The position numbers and the translations under genes were made by a program. From the NCBI RefSeq assembly GCF_031458235.1, contig NZ_JAVDYB010000001.1, positions 2,935,001 to 2,999,000 on the forward strand: DNA of 64,000 nucleotides, given 5' to 3'. Below the pieces are notes generated by a model. That model was given only the letters and a program-made list of their open reading frames with translations. It did not search any database and was not told the origin of the DNA. Below are positions 7,631 to 16,215 of this stretch, in pieces (positions within the stretch are counted from its first letter, which is position 1; each line of letters begins with the position of its first letter). Source of the stretch: Catenuloplanes atrovinosus (GTDB taxonomy: Bacteria > Actinomycetota > Actinomycetes > Mycobacteriales > Micromonosporaceae).

Positions 7631-8459
7631 GCTGCTGCCCGGGGATCCGGTAAATCGACGGTTCGACCATGGTCAGCCGGGACGGGATCGAGCTGAGCGA
7701 CTCGGACCGGCCGATGATCAGGTAGCCGCCCGGGTGCAGCATCTCCTGGAGGCGCCCGATCAGCTCGCGCTTCGTCTCCGGGTCGAAGTAGATCATGACG
7801 TTGCGCAGCATGATCACGTCGAACCGGCCGAGGTGGCCGAGGTTCTCCATCAGGTTGTGCCGGCGGAAACTGACCCGCTGGCGCAGCGGCCGGCTGACCG
7901 CGATGCTGCCGTCGTACTCGTCGCGGCCGCGCAGGCAGTACTTGCGCAGCAGCTGACGCGGGATCTTGTCGGCCGCCGCCAGCGGGTAGATGCCGAGCTG
8001 CGCGCCCTCCACCACGCGGGTGGAGATGTCCGTACCGACGATCTCGAAGCGGCTGTCCGGCAGCGCCTCGGACAGCACCATCGCGGCGGTGTACGCCTCC
8101 TCGCCGGTGGAACTGGCCGCGCTCCACAGCCGGAACGGCCGGCCGCGGTCGCGCGCCGGCAGCACCACGTCGCGCAGGAAGTCGAAGTGCTGCTCCTCGC
8201 GGAAGAAGAACGTCTCGTTCGTGGTGAGCAGGTTGATCAGCTGGCGCAGCTCCGGGCCACCCCGCGGCTGGTCCTTGAGGAGGCGCACATACTCGGCGTA
8301 CCCGCCCAGGCCGAGCGCGCGCAGGCGCCGGTCCAGCCGGCCGGCGACCAGCGCCTCTTTGCCCGGCGTCATCCTGATGCCGGTCTCCCGGTAGAGCACG
8401 CCGGTGATGTAGGCGAACTCGTCCGGCCCGAGGGGTCGGCTGGTGAGGGACTTCTGCAT
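7623..8459 (-). CDS. cheR: Chemotaxis protein methyltransferase CheR
   Basis: 278 residues. The N-terminal helical CheR domain (FAYITGVLYRETGIRMTPGK) and the SAM-binding Rossmann domain are clear: WSAASSTGEEAYTAAMVL, IVGTDIST, and VIMLRNVMIYFD near the catalytic pocket. It transfers methyl groups from SAM to receptor glutamates and opposes CheB. Start ATG 8459 overlaps the cheW stop by one base (TGATG). Confidence 0.95.
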   Translation of the reverse strand: MQKSLTSRPLGPDEFAYITGVLYRETGIRMTPGKEALVAGRLDRRLRALGLGGYAEYVRLLKDQPRGGPELRQLINLLTTNETFFFREEQHFDFLRDVVLPARDRGRPFRLWSAASSTGEEAYTAAMVLSEALPDSRFEIVGTDISTRVVEGAQLGIYPLAAADKIPRQLLRKYCLRGRDEYDGSIAVSRPLRQRVSFRRHNLMENLGHLGRFDVIMLRNVMIYFDPETKRELIGRLQEMLHPGGYLIIGRSESLSSIPSRLTMVEPSIYRIPGQQRG

Positions 8460-9058
8460 CAGTTTCCTTCGTCGGCTACGTCGTCGGAGTCGGTGTCGGT
8501 CTCGGTGTCACGGCCACCCTGCGTACGCACCGCCGCGCCGAGGCTGACCATGTCACTGATCGACAGAACGTTGCCGACATCCAGCAGAATCAGGAAGTCT
8601 CCGTCGCGGCGCGCCATGCCGCTGATGTAGTCGGCCCGGATCCCGGAGCCGAAGCTGGGCGCCGGCTCGATGTCGCCCTCGCCGAGCGCGACCACCTTGT
8701 TGACGCTGTCGACCAGGATGCCGATGTCCTGGCCGCCGTCGCCGTCCGTGCCGCCGGGCCCGGGCTCCAGGCCGGTCTCCGCGATGTGCACGATGATGAT
8801 GCTGGTCCGGCGCCGTACCGTGGTGGAGCCGCGGTCGAACCGGATGGCCAGGTCGATGACCGGCACCGCGCGGCCGCGCAGGTTGATCACGCCGCGGATG
8901 AACGGCGGCATCATCGGCACCACGGTCAGGTTGCGGTACTCCAGGATCTCCAGCACGTGGAAGATGTCCAGCGCGTACGCCTCGCCGTTCAGCGTGAACG
9001 TCAGGAACCGGCCGGAACCGGCCCGCGTCGCCGTCGACATGGTGGAAACGTCACTCAC
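8459..9058 (-). CDS. cheW: Chemotaxis coupling protein CheW
   Basis: 199 residues from GTG 9058, with GAGAGGAC about nine bases upstream (an in-frame ATG at 9040 is the alternative). The CheW beta-barrel is evident from FLTFTLNGEAYALDIFHVLE, FIRGVINLRGRAVPVIDLA and GILVDSVNKVV. The Asp-rich C-terminus (DTETDTDSDD) and a Gly/Asp loop (PGPGGTDGDGG) are additions to the usual ~150 residues. It is first in the che operon and scaffolds CheA onto receptors. Confidence 0.93.
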   Translation of the reverse strand: MSDVSTMSTATRAGSGRFLTFTLNGEAYALDIFHVLEILEYRNLTVVPMMPPFIRGVINLRGRAVPVIDLAIRFDRGSTTVRRRTSIIIVHIAETGLEPGPGGTDGDGGQDIGILVDSVNKVVALGEGDIEPAPSFGSGIRADYISGMARRDGDFLILLDVGNVLSISDMVSLGAAVRTQGGRDTETDTDSDDVADEGN

Positions 9059-9209
9059 CGCCGGGTCCTCTCGATCTGTGGATGGGCACCGGCACCCATC
9101 CGATCACGCATTCGTCGTCAAAGAGCCCTATATGAGTTTTTATCGGGATAGGAGCGGTTCTGGCACCTACGCTGAGGGCCGAGGCGTAGATCAACCGAGG
9201 AGCCCCGTC
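9059..9209. promoter_or_regulatory. Divergent promoter region, che operon / chemoreceptor
   Basis: This 151-bp gap separates cheW (minus) from mcp (plus). It contains the most AT-rich stretch of the neighbourhood (9120-9150). On the minus strand CCCGATAA (9147-9140) closely matches the -10 element of FliA/WhiG promoters (GCCGATAA), which would start transcription about 75 bp before cheW. No TAAA-like -35 is visible at 15-16 bp, so only half the site is supported. The chemoreceptor RBS is CGAGGAG at about 9196-9202. Confidence 0.35.
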
Positions 9210-10934
9210 ATGGTCAACACGTCGCCCGCCCGGCCCGGTTTCGGGTTCAAGAACCTGTCCGTCGCCTGGAAGCTGCGCTGGATGGCCCTGATCGCCTGCG
9301 TCCTGCTGATGGTCGTGGGCGTGGTCGGGATCGTGCAGCTGGGCAGCGCGCAGAGCCGCCTGTCGAGCATGTACGCCGTGCACCTGCACAACACCAAGAC
9401 CTTGGACGAGGTCGCCATCGCGTACCGGGACGCGCGGTTGTCCACCCGCGTGCTGGGCATGGCGCAGACCAAGGAGGAGAACGACGCCGCGACGATCCGG
9501 GTGGAGGAGAGCCTGGCCGCGCTGGCCACCACCTGGGCCGGAGTCGAGGGCCTGGACATCGCCGGCGCGGACGCGGACCGCGACGAGATCGACGGCGCGT
9601 TCGCCGACTATCAGCAGGTGGTGCGGGACAAGTTGATCCCGGCCGGCGCGTCCAACAGCTACGCGCTGTTCAACCAGGTGGTGGACGAGGAGGTCGCGCC
9701 GATCACGAACGCGATCGACGAGTCGCTGACCCGGCTGCTGGACGCGGAGGACCACGCGGCGAAGGTGTCCACGGACTCCTCCGCCAGCGCGTACGAGACC
9801 GCGCGGATCGTGCTGATCGGCCTGATCGTGTTCGCGCTGGTGTTCATGTTCGCCATGGTGCAGCTGATCACCCGGTCGATCTCGCGCCCGCTGGAGCGTA
9901 CCGTCGCGGTGCTGACCGGGCTCGCCGCCGGCCGGCTCGACCAGCGCCTGGAGGTGGACAGCCGGGACGAGGTGGGCCGGATGGGCACCGCGCTCAACAG
10001 CGCGCTGGACCGGCTCTCGGACACGGTCAGCACCGTGATCGACTCGTCCGCGCAGATCAACAACGCGGCCAGCCAGATCAGCGGCGCGTCGCAGAGCCTG
10101 TCCCAGGCCGCGACCGAGCAGGCGTCCAGCATCGAGGAGACCACGTCGAGCCTCGAGCAGATGACCGCCGGCATCGCGCAGAACAGCGACAACGCGCGAG
10201 CCACCGAGGAGATGGCCGCGCAGGCCCGCGCGGAGGCGCTGGAGGGCGGCGAGGCGGTGCAGAAGACCGTGAACGCGATGAAGGAGATCACCAGCAAGAT
10301 CGGGATCATCGACGACATCGCGTTCCAGACCAACATGCTGGCGCTGAACGCCACGATCGAGGCCGCGCGCGCCGGCGAGCACGGCAAGGGCTTCGCGGTG
10401 GTCGCCACCGAGGTCGGCAAGCTGGCCGAGCGCAGCCAGGTCGCGGCGCAGGAGATCAGCGAGCTGGCGTCCGGCAGCGTGGAGACCGCGGAGCGGGCCG
10501 GCAACCTGCTCAACACGATCATCCCCAGCATCATCCGCACCTCGGACCTGGTGCAGGAGATCGCGGCCGCCAGCGGCGAGCAGTCCACCGGCGTCCGGCA
10601 GATCAACATCGCGATGAACCAGATCGGCAAGGTCACCGAGCAGACCGCGTCGTCGAGCGAGGAACTGGCCGCCACCGCGGAGGAGATGTCCGCGCAGACC
10701 ACGCAGCTGCAGACGATGATGGACTTCTTCACGGTCGGCGCGCCGGGCCGCCGGCCGCGGCCGGACTACGCGGGCGCGGACTTCTCCGGACGCGAGCACG
10801 CGGGACGCATGAGCCCGAACGGCGGCGGGTACTACTCGGCGCAGGGCGCGTCGGCGGCGTCCGGGCCGAGCTTCTCCCGGCGCGACCAGGACGCGTTCGC
10901 GCCGGAGATCGAGGCCAAGTTCGACCGGTTCTGA
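9210..10934 (+). CDS. Methyl-accepting chemotaxis protein
   Basis: 574 residues from ATG 9210. TM1 is at about 24-44 (WMALIACVLLMVVGVVGIV), followed by an extracellular four-helix-bundle-type sensor (about 45-197), TM2 at about 198-219 (IVLIGLIVFALVFMFAMVQL), HAMP (about 220-275, with RPLERTVAVL and DEVGRM) and the cytoplasmic signalling domain. The hairpin tip reads DIAFQTNMLALNATIEAARA and GFAVVATEVGKLAERS. It should sense a ligand outside the membrane and control CheA through CheW. The first 200 bp upstream are shared with the che operon promoter region. A strong terminator follows. Confidence 0.95.
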   Translation: MVNTSPARPGFGFKNLSVAWKLRWMALIACVLLMVVGVVGIVQLGSAQSRLSSMYAVHLHNTKTLDEVAIAYRDARLSTRVLGMAQTKEENDAATIRVEESLAALATTWAGVEGLDIAGADADRDEIDGAFADYQQVVRDKLIPAGASNSYALFNQVVDEEVAPITNAIDESLTRLLDAEDHAAKVSTDSSASAYETARIVLIGLIVFALVFMFAMVQLITRSISRPLERTVAVLTGLAAGRLDQRLEVDSRDEVGRMGTALNSALDRLSDTVSTVIDSSAQINNAASQISGASQSLSQAATEQASSIEETTSSLEQMTAGIAQNSDNARATEEMAAQARAEALEGGEAVQKTVNAMKEITSKIGIIDDIAFQTNMLALNATIEAARAGEHGKGFAVVATEVGKLAERSQVAAQEISELASGSVETAERAGNLLNTIIPSIIRTSDLVQEIAAASGEQSTGVRQINIAMNQIGKVTEQTASSSEELAATAEEMSAQTTQLQTMMDFFTVGAPGRRPRPDYAGADFSGREHAGRMSPNGGGYYSAQGASAASGPSFSRRDQDAFAPEIEAKFDRF

Positions 10935-10950
10935 GCAGATCACAAGCCTT

Positions 10951-10980
10951 CGGGGGTACGGCGTGCGCGCCGTACCCCCG
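10951..10980. terminator. Strong hairpin terminator after mcp
   Basis: CGGGGGTACGGCG and CGCCGTACCCCCG form perfect 13-bp arms around a TGCG loop, 16 bp past the chemoreceptor stop. There is no U-tract, which is common in high-GC actinomycetes. Confidence 0.75.
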
Positions 10981-11069
10981 GCTCCGGCTGCGCGTCCAGT
11001 CGGCGTCCAGCGCGCGTCCCGTACCGCCTCATAGGTTCTCCCTCGCCACTCGAACTGGGGGAGGAAATC

Positions 11070-11921
11070 ATGAACGGGCGCATCAAGCAGATTCTCGCGG
11101 CGGCCGCGCTGACCGCGGCCGCGACGGTCACGGTCGTGGCGAGCGGGCCGGCGGCCGGCCAGGCGGCGGTTCCGGCCGTCCAGGGCTTCGGGCTCACCGC
11201 GGACGGCCTGACGATGCTGGCGTTCCAGTCACAGACGCCGAACGTCAGCGACTGGGTGCAGGACATCGTCGGGTTCACCGGCCACGACACCTACGGGGTC
11301 GGCCTGGACACCCGGCCGGCGAACGGCGTGATCTACCTGGTCGCCAACGCCGGCGGCATCTACACGGTCGACCGGTGGTACATCACCAAGGTCGGACAGC
11401 TGAGCGTGGCCCTGAACGGCCAGTCGTTCGGCGTGGACTTCAACCCGGCGGCCGACCGGCTGCGGATCTTCAGCAACACCGGCCAGAACCTCAGCCACGA
11501 CGTCGACGGCAACGTCACCACGGCGCAGACCGCGCTGACCGACGGCGCCAGCGGCAAGTCCGCGACCGGTGTCACCGCGGGCGCGTACACGAACAACGAC
11601 ACCAGCAACCTGACCGCCACCGCGCTCTACGACGTCGACACGATCGCGAACCAGATCTCGCTGCAGAACCCGCCGGCGGCCGGCACGCTGTTCCCGCAGG
11701 GCATGCTCGGCGTCGACCCGGCGCAGAACTCGAGCATGGACATCGTCAGCACGATCAGCAACGGCCGGACCGTGGCGAACACCGCGTTCGCCGCGCTCAT
11801 CAACCCGGTGACCAACCGGAGCACGCTCTACTCGGTGGACCTGACGTCCGGGTTCGCCACGTCGATCGGCAACTTCCCGTCGGTGCTGCAGGTCGGCTCG
11901 ATCACCTTCGCGCGGTACTAG
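11070..11921 (+). CDS. Secreted DUF4394 protein
   Basis: 283 residues with a Sec signal peptide (basic MNGRIKQ, hydrophobic Ala-rich core, cleavage probably near AGQAA at about 33). The mature part matches DUF4394: VGLDTRPANGVIYLVAN, a 'YTVDR' turn, SFGVDFNPAADRLRIFS, TGQNLSHDVDGN and a repeat ending VLQVGSITFARY. The family is predicted to be a secreted beta-propeller-like protein of unknown function. GGGGGAGG upstream is a strong RBS. The gene stands alone between two hairpin terminators. Confidence 0.8.
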   Translation: MNGRIKQILAAAALTAAATVTVVASGPAAGQAAVPAVQGFGLTADGLTMLAFQSQTPNVSDWVQDIVGFTGHDTYGVGLDTRPANGVIYLVANAGGIYTVDRWYITKVGQLSVALNGQSFGVDFNPAADRLRIFSNTGQNLSHDVDGNVTTAQTALTDGASGKSATGVTAGAYTNNDTSNLTATALYDVDTIANQISLQNPPAAGTLFPQGMLGVDPAQNSSMDIVSTISNGRTVANTAFAALINPVTNRSTLYSVDLTSGFATSIGNFPSVLQVGSITFARY

Positions 11922-11936
11922 GGTTCACCGCATGCG

Positions 11937-11976
11937 GCGAGGCCCGCCACCTCAACGGGAGGGTGGCGGGCCTCGC
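11937..11976. terminator. Bidirectional hairpin terminator
   Basis: GCGAGGCCCGCCACC (from 11937) pairs with GGTGGCGGGCCTCGC (to 11976), 15-bp arms. It lies between the convergent DUF4394 and sigma-factor genes and could serve both. Confidence 0.75.
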
Positions 11977-11983
11977 TCGTCCG

Positions 11984-12847
11984 CTACGCGGCCAGGTGCG
12001 CCGGCAGCCCCTGCTGGGTGGTGAACGCGAGCCGGCTGGACAGGGTGCCCTTGTTCGCGATCTGCGCGAAGTAGGTGGCGCGGCGGCGCGCCACGCATCC
12101 GTCCGGGCGGCCCGGCGCCGTGACCTGCTCCGGGTCCAGGTGCGTGTTCAGGCCGTCCTTGAGCAGCGTCAGCGCCTCCGCGCGCAGCTGCGAGATCCGC
12201 GACTCGGTGACGCCCAGCTCGGCCGCGATCACGGACATCGGCTCCTCGTTCAGGAAGTACCGGGTGATCACGACGCGCAGCCGCTCCGGCAGCGCCTCGA
12301 TCGCGTTGTGCAGGTAGCCGATCCGCTCACGGTGCACCAGCAGCTCCTCCGGGCCCATGGTCGACTCGGTGACCATGTCGTCCGCGCTGCCGGTGGTGAA
12401 GCCCTGCAGCGACAGCACCACGGCGCGCTGCACGTCGTCCTCGGTCGAGTTGATCTCGGCGACCGGCACGCCCAGGTACTCGGCCAGCTCCTGCGGCGTG
12501 GGCGTACGGCCCAGCGTCGCGGTCAGGTGCTGGCGGGCGGTGTCGGCCTGCCGGGCGCGGTGCCGCACCGAGCGGGACGCCCAGTCCAGGCCGCGCAGCT
12601 CGTCCAGCAGCGCGCCGCGGATGCGGGTCGCGGCGAACCGGTGGAACGGGATGCCGCGCTCCGGGTCGAAGCCGCGCGCGGCGGTGACCAGCGCGGCCAG
12701 CCCGGCCGAGGTGAGGTCGTCGCGGTTGACGTGCGCCGGGACCCGCCCGAGCATGTCCCGGACCAGGTGACCGACCAGCGGCATGTTCGCGCGGATCAGG
12801 TCCTCGCGCTCGCGGTCGCTCATCGTCGTCGTGGTGGTGATGCTCAT
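11984..12847 (-). CDS. Sigma factor of the FliA/WhiG (sigma-28) type
   Basis: 287 residues. Regions 2 to 4 are recognisable: NMPLVGHLVRDML, RDDLTSAGLAALVTAARGFD, then the sigma-28 hallmark RGALLDELRGLDWASRSVR. Region 3 is ELAEYLGVPVAEI, and region 4.2 has a helix-turn-helix (MSVIAAELGVTESRISQLRAEAL). An extra 40-residue Arg-rich tail follows region 4. FliA directs motility/chemotaxis genes and WhiG directs sporulation genes in the same subfamily. The adjacent che operon favours a motility role here, by context only. The start ATG 12847 lies in a Thr-rich leader (MSITTTTTMSDRE); ATG 12823 is an alternative. Confidence 0.85.
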   Translation of the reverse strand: MSITTTTTMSDREREDLIRANMPLVGHLVRDMLGRVPAHVNRDDLTSAGLAALVTAARGFDPERGIPFHRFAATRIRGALLDELRGLDWASRSVRHRARQADTARQHLTATLGRTPTPQELAEYLGVPVAEINSTEDDVQRAVVLSLQGFTTGSADDMVTESTMGPEELLVHRERIGYLHNAIEALPERLRVVITRYFLNEEPMSVIAAELGVTESRISQLRAEALTLLKDGLNTHLDPEQVTAPGRPDGCVARRRATYFAQIANKGTLSSRLAFTTQQGLPAHLAA

Positions 12848-13101
12848 TCTCGGTTCCCCCCGTGGAAGTCAGCACGTCGCTGGCCAGGGAGAACTCTCCG
12901 GTCCGGAAGGTGCACCGCCGGTTGCCGACGGTTGCGATCCGGTTGTTCCGATCCGGGAAAGCCTCAGCACGCGGCTGAGACGGAGGACACCCGGCCTTTC
13001 CTCAGGCCGGTACCGCCCGCGCCGAAATGGCAGCCACGCGGTTTCACCCGCGAAGTCACGCAGAGCGACCCGGAGCACGTGTGCGGGGAGGAGGATGGGC
13101 C
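12848..13101. promoter_or_regulatory. Divergent promoter region with two hairpins
   Basis: This 254-bp gap between the sigma factor (minus) and the diguanylate cyclase (plus) holds two perfect inverted repeats: CTCAGC/GCTGAG (12963-12979) and CCGGCCT/AGGCCGG (12991-13010). Both precede the cyclase start, whose RBS is GGGAGGAGG at about 13086-13094. I see no recognisable riboswitch and no clear -10/-35 pair. Confidence 0.3.
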
Positions 13102-14565
13102 ATGGTGGCTGCAACCATGAGCGACGCGGCGCGCCTGAGGGCGCTGGTCGGGATCGCGCGGGCGGCGAACAGCGCGCTCGCCGACCCCGCGCGGCTGGCC
13201 ACGGTCGTCGTCCAGGCCGCCACGATCGTCGCGGACAGCGCCTCGGTGTGGACCCAGTCCAGCGCGCACCGCACGCTGACCCGGATCGGCGCCACCCATC
13301 GCGACCCCGGCGCGGAGAAGGCGCTGCGGCAGACGCCGGGCAGCATCACCATCGGCGACTACGACGGCTTCGTCACCGCGGTCACCGACAGTGGCGTCGC
13401 GGCCGTGCTCGATCCGGCGGAGATCCGTACCCACCTGGACGCGCTCGACCCGGCGCTGGTCGCCGGCCTGGCCGCGCGCGGCATCGGCGCCGTGTCCATC
13501 CAGCCGCTGCGCGCCGAGGGCCACCCGACCGGCATCCTGGTCGTCACCCGGGACGCCGGCGGCGACGCGTTCACCGAGGCGGACCTGGCGTACCTGCAGG
13601 CCGTCGCGGAGATGGCCGCGACCAGCCTGGCCACCGTCGACCTGCTCAACGGCTCCGCGGTCGCGTTCGAGGAGATGCGCGCCCAGGCCGAGATCGTCAA
13701 CCAGGTCTCGGACGTGATCGTCTCCTGGGACGGCGACGGCCGGATCGTCACCTGGAACACCGCGGCCGAGGGCGTGTACCTCTACAGCCTCGCCGACGCG
13801 GTCGGCTGCGACGCGCACGCGCTGCTGGACACGCGCTTCCTCGACGAGGACGGCGAGCCGCTCACCTTCGAGGACGTCATCCCGTACATCCGCGAGACCG
13901 GCGTGTGGAACGGCGAGTTGCGCCAGCGCCGCGCGGACGGCGAGGAAGTCGAGATCAAGTGCTCGCTGACCGGGCTGCCCGAGCAGTCCGGCAGCTCGTT
14001 CGCCGCGATCATGGTCAACCACGACGTGACCGAGCAGCGGCGCAAGGAGCGGCTCGCGCTCAACGACGCGCTCACCGGCCTGCCCAACCGCCGCTTCCTC
14101 ACCCACCACCTGTCGCAGACGCTGAAGCGCTGGCGTCCCGGCACGCCCGCGATGGGCGTGTTCTTCCTCGACCTGGACGGCTTCAAGAAGGTCAACGACA
14201 CCATGGGCCACGACGCCGGCGACGAGGTGCTGCGGGTCACCGCCGGCCGCCTCACCGAGGCGCTGCGCGGCGGCGACGTCGTCGCCCGCCTCGGCGGCGA
14301 CGAGTTCGTCGTGGTCTGCCACGCCATCGGCGACCGCGACTCCGCCCGCTCCGTCGCCCAGCGCATGATCGACAGCTGCGCCACCCCCATCCCGGTCGGC
14401 GGCGACGAGCCCGCCCGCGTCGTCCCCAGCATCGGCATCGCCATGGTCGACGACGCCGGCGCCCCCTCCGACGGCCAGGAGTACGAGGCCGACGAGGTCC
14501 TCAAACTTGCCGACGGCGCCATGTACGAGGCCAAGCGCGGCAAGGCCGGCCCGGTCTTCGCCTGA
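13102..14565 (+). CDS. Diguanylate cyclase, GAF-PAS-GGDEF
   Basis: 487 residues from ATG 13102. An N-terminal GAF-like domain (about 10-185) is followed by a PAS domain (about 195-310; VNQVSDVIVSWDGDGRIVTW) and a GGDEF domain (about 325-480). The active-site loop LGGDEF is intact at about 397-402, with substrate residues in FFLDLDGFKKVNDTMGHD. An RxxD inhibitory site (RGGD) lies five residues before GGDEF, so product feedback by c-di-GMP is expected. There is no EAL domain. It should make c-di-GMP in the cytoplasm in response to an unknown signal. Its place between the motility and exopolysaccharide genes fits a lifestyle-switch role (inference). Confidence 0.92.
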   Translation: MVAATMSDAARLRALVGIARAANSALADPARLATVVVQAATIVADSASVWTQSSAHRTLTRIGATHRDPGAEKALRQTPGSITIGDYDGFVTAVTDSGVAAVLDPAEIRTHLDALDPALVAGLAARGIGAVSIQPLRAEGHPTGILVVTRDAGGDAFTEADLAYLQAVAEMAATSLATVDLLNGSAVAFEEMRAQAEIVNQVSDVIVSWDGDGRIVTWNTAAEGVYLYSLADAVGCDAHALLDTRFLDEDGEPLTFEDVIPYIRETGVWNGELRQRRADGEEVEIKCSLTGLPEQSGSSFAAIMVNHDVTEQRRKERLALNDALTGLPNRRFLTHHLSQTLKRWRPGTPAMGVFFLDLDGFKKVNDTMGHDAGDEVLRVTAGRLTEALRGGDVVARLGGDEFVVVCHAIGDRDSARSVAQRMIDSCATPIPVGGDEPARVVPSIGIAMVDDAGAPSDGQEYEADEVLKLADGAMYEAKRGKAGPVFA

Positions 14566-14635
14566 GCCGGTCCTCACCGTACGAGTGTCACCCGTAGTGG
14601 TGATGTCGTTGCTGGTGGTGCCTAGGCTGGCGGGC

Positions 14636-15457
14636 ATGAGCGAGAGTCCCGTGCGGCTGTTCCGCAAGTCGTTCGATGAGCGGCTGGCGGCCGTGGGCGT
14701 GGGGTGTTCGGTGGGGCTGGGGATCGCGCTGAACCTGGTGGACTGGGCCGGGCCGGGCGAGGCGGTCCTGGTGGCGCTGGCCGGGGCGACACTGACGTTC
14801 GTGGTCGGGGCGGGGCTGCGGGCGGAGCGGCGGGCCGAGATGCGGGGGCTGGTGGAGTCGGTGCCGGCGCTGCGCGCGGAGCTGGAGCGGATCGTGGCGC
14901 TCAGCGGACAAGCGGCGGAGCGGTATCCGGACCGGACGGCGCGGGACGAACTGCGGCGGCACTGCCGGCGGTTCGCGGAGGAACTGGAGGGGCTGGCGCG
15001 CGGGCAACTGCGGACGGCGGCCTGGGACGCGGACCGGCTGGTCGAGCTGACCCGGCGGTGCCGGCGGCGGATGCGGGCGATCACCAACATCAGCGAGATC
15101 GGGCCGGCCTGGTGGGACTCGCCGATCGGCCGGGAGTACTGGCGGGCGAACGAGGAGGCGATCGGGCGCGGCGTCGAGATCACTCGGGTCTTCATCGTGG
15201 CGGACCGGGCGGACCCGGCGGTGGCGGCGCTGATCGAGCGGCACACCGCGGCCCGGGTCCGGACCCTCACGCTGGACCGCGCGGACGCCGGCCGCGATCT
15301 GCTGGTGAACACGGTGATCTGGGACGACGCCCAGGCGTGGCAGGCGGAGATGGACCCGTACGGCACGATCCGCGGTCACGTCTTCCACCACGACCCGGAG
15401 ACGGTACGCCGGCTGCGCGCGCTCGCCGACGCCTGCGAGGCGCGGGCGTCCGCGTGA
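14636..15457 (+). CDS. Unknown protein with N-terminal membrane hairpin
   Basis: 273 residues from ATG 14636. Two short hydrophobic segments (about 18-34 and 40-60) are followed by a charged coiled-coil-like stretch. The C-terminal domain contains WWDSPIGREYWRANEEAIGR and ITRVFIVADRADPAVAALIE, then WDDAQAW and VFHHDPETVRRL. That 'YWxAN..A..RGV.ITRVFI' arrangement recurs in actinobacterial and cyanobacterial signalling proteins, but I cannot name a family. The next gene starts inside its stop codon (GTGA), so the two are coupled. Confidence 0.6.
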   Translation: MSESPVRLFRKSFDERLAAVGVGCSVGLGIALNLVDWAGPGEAVLVALAGATLTFVVGAGLRAERRAEMRGLVESVPALRAELERIVALSGQAAERYPDRTARDELRRHCRRFAEELEGLARGQLRTAAWDADRLVELTRRCRRRMRAITNISEIGPAWWDSPIGREYWRANEEAIGRGVEITRVFIVADRADPAVAALIERHTAARVRTLTLDRADAGRDLLVNTVIWDDAQAWQAEMDPYGTIRGHVFHHDPETVRRLRALADACEARASA

Positions 15458-16215
15458 CGATCGCGTCAGCGCTGCTGATCGCCGCGGTCGTCGTCGCGGT
15501 CCGGCTGATCCCGTCGGTACGGTGGAAGGCCGTCGTCTACGCCCTGCCGCTGCCGATGACGCTGGCGCTGGTCGCCTCCGGCGCGCCGGTCGACGCCCGG
15601 CACCTGCTCGGCCTGGTGCTGCTGGTGGGCTTCTTCGCGGTGGTGACCGTGCTGCACCACCGCTGGGGCCTGCACATCCTGCTCGCCGACGCGGCTGCCG
15701 TCGCGGCGTACCTGTTGATCGCCCTGCCCCTGGCCGGCCTCGGCCGGCTGTCGTTCCCGCTGGTGCTGGCGTGCGTCTGTCTGCTGTGGGCGGTCGTCGG
15801 CGCGCGGCGCCCGCCGGTCGTGCCCGGAGATCCGCCGCGCCGGCCGCACCTCGGTCACGTGCTGCTGGTGGTGGGCGCGGCGCTGCTGATCGCGCAGCTG
15901 GCCGGCGTGCTGCGGGCGTTCGCGGTGACGTTCCCCTACTCGGGCGTGCTGGTGGCGGTGGAGACCCGGCGCACGCTGCCGTCCTTCACCCGCCAGTTCG
16001 CCCGCGCGTCGCTCGCGATGGTCGCGTTCTTGAGCACGTACTACCTGGTCCAGCCGTTCGGCGCGGTACCGGCGGCGGCCGCGGCGTGGGCCGCGCACCT
16101 GCTGGTCGCGGCCGTGCTGGTCGCCACGGCCGGCGGGCACGCCGCCGCGGGACCGGACCGGGACGGCCCGGCCCCGCGGCCGGGCGTCACACCCGGGACA
16201 GGGCCCGGTCGCTGA
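15454..16215 (+). CDS. Integral membrane protein of unknown function
   Basis: 253 residues from a GTG that overlaps the upstream stop (GTGA). There are about seven hydrophobic helices (TIASALLIAAVVVAVRL; YALPLPMTLALVA; LLGLVLLVGFFAVVTVL; LLADAAAVAAYLLIALPLAG; LVLACVCLLWAVVGA; HVLLVVGAALLIAQLAG; and a final pair). The C-terminal tail is Pro/Gly-rich. No family is recognised. Its end overlaps the convergent GH114-like gene by 29 bp. Confidence 0.65.
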   Translation: MTIASALLIAAVVVAVRLIPSVRWKAVVYALPLPMTLALVASGAPVDARHLLGLVLLVGFFAVVTVLHHRWGLHILLADAAAVAAYLLIALPLAGLGRLSFPLVLACVCLLWAVVGARRPPVVPGDPPRRPHLGHVLLVVGAALLIAQLAGVLRAFAVTFPYSGVLVAVETRRTLPSFTRQFARASLAMVAFLSTYYLVQPFGAVPAAAAAWAAHLLVAAVLVATAGGHAAAGPDRDGPAPRPGVTPGTGPGR

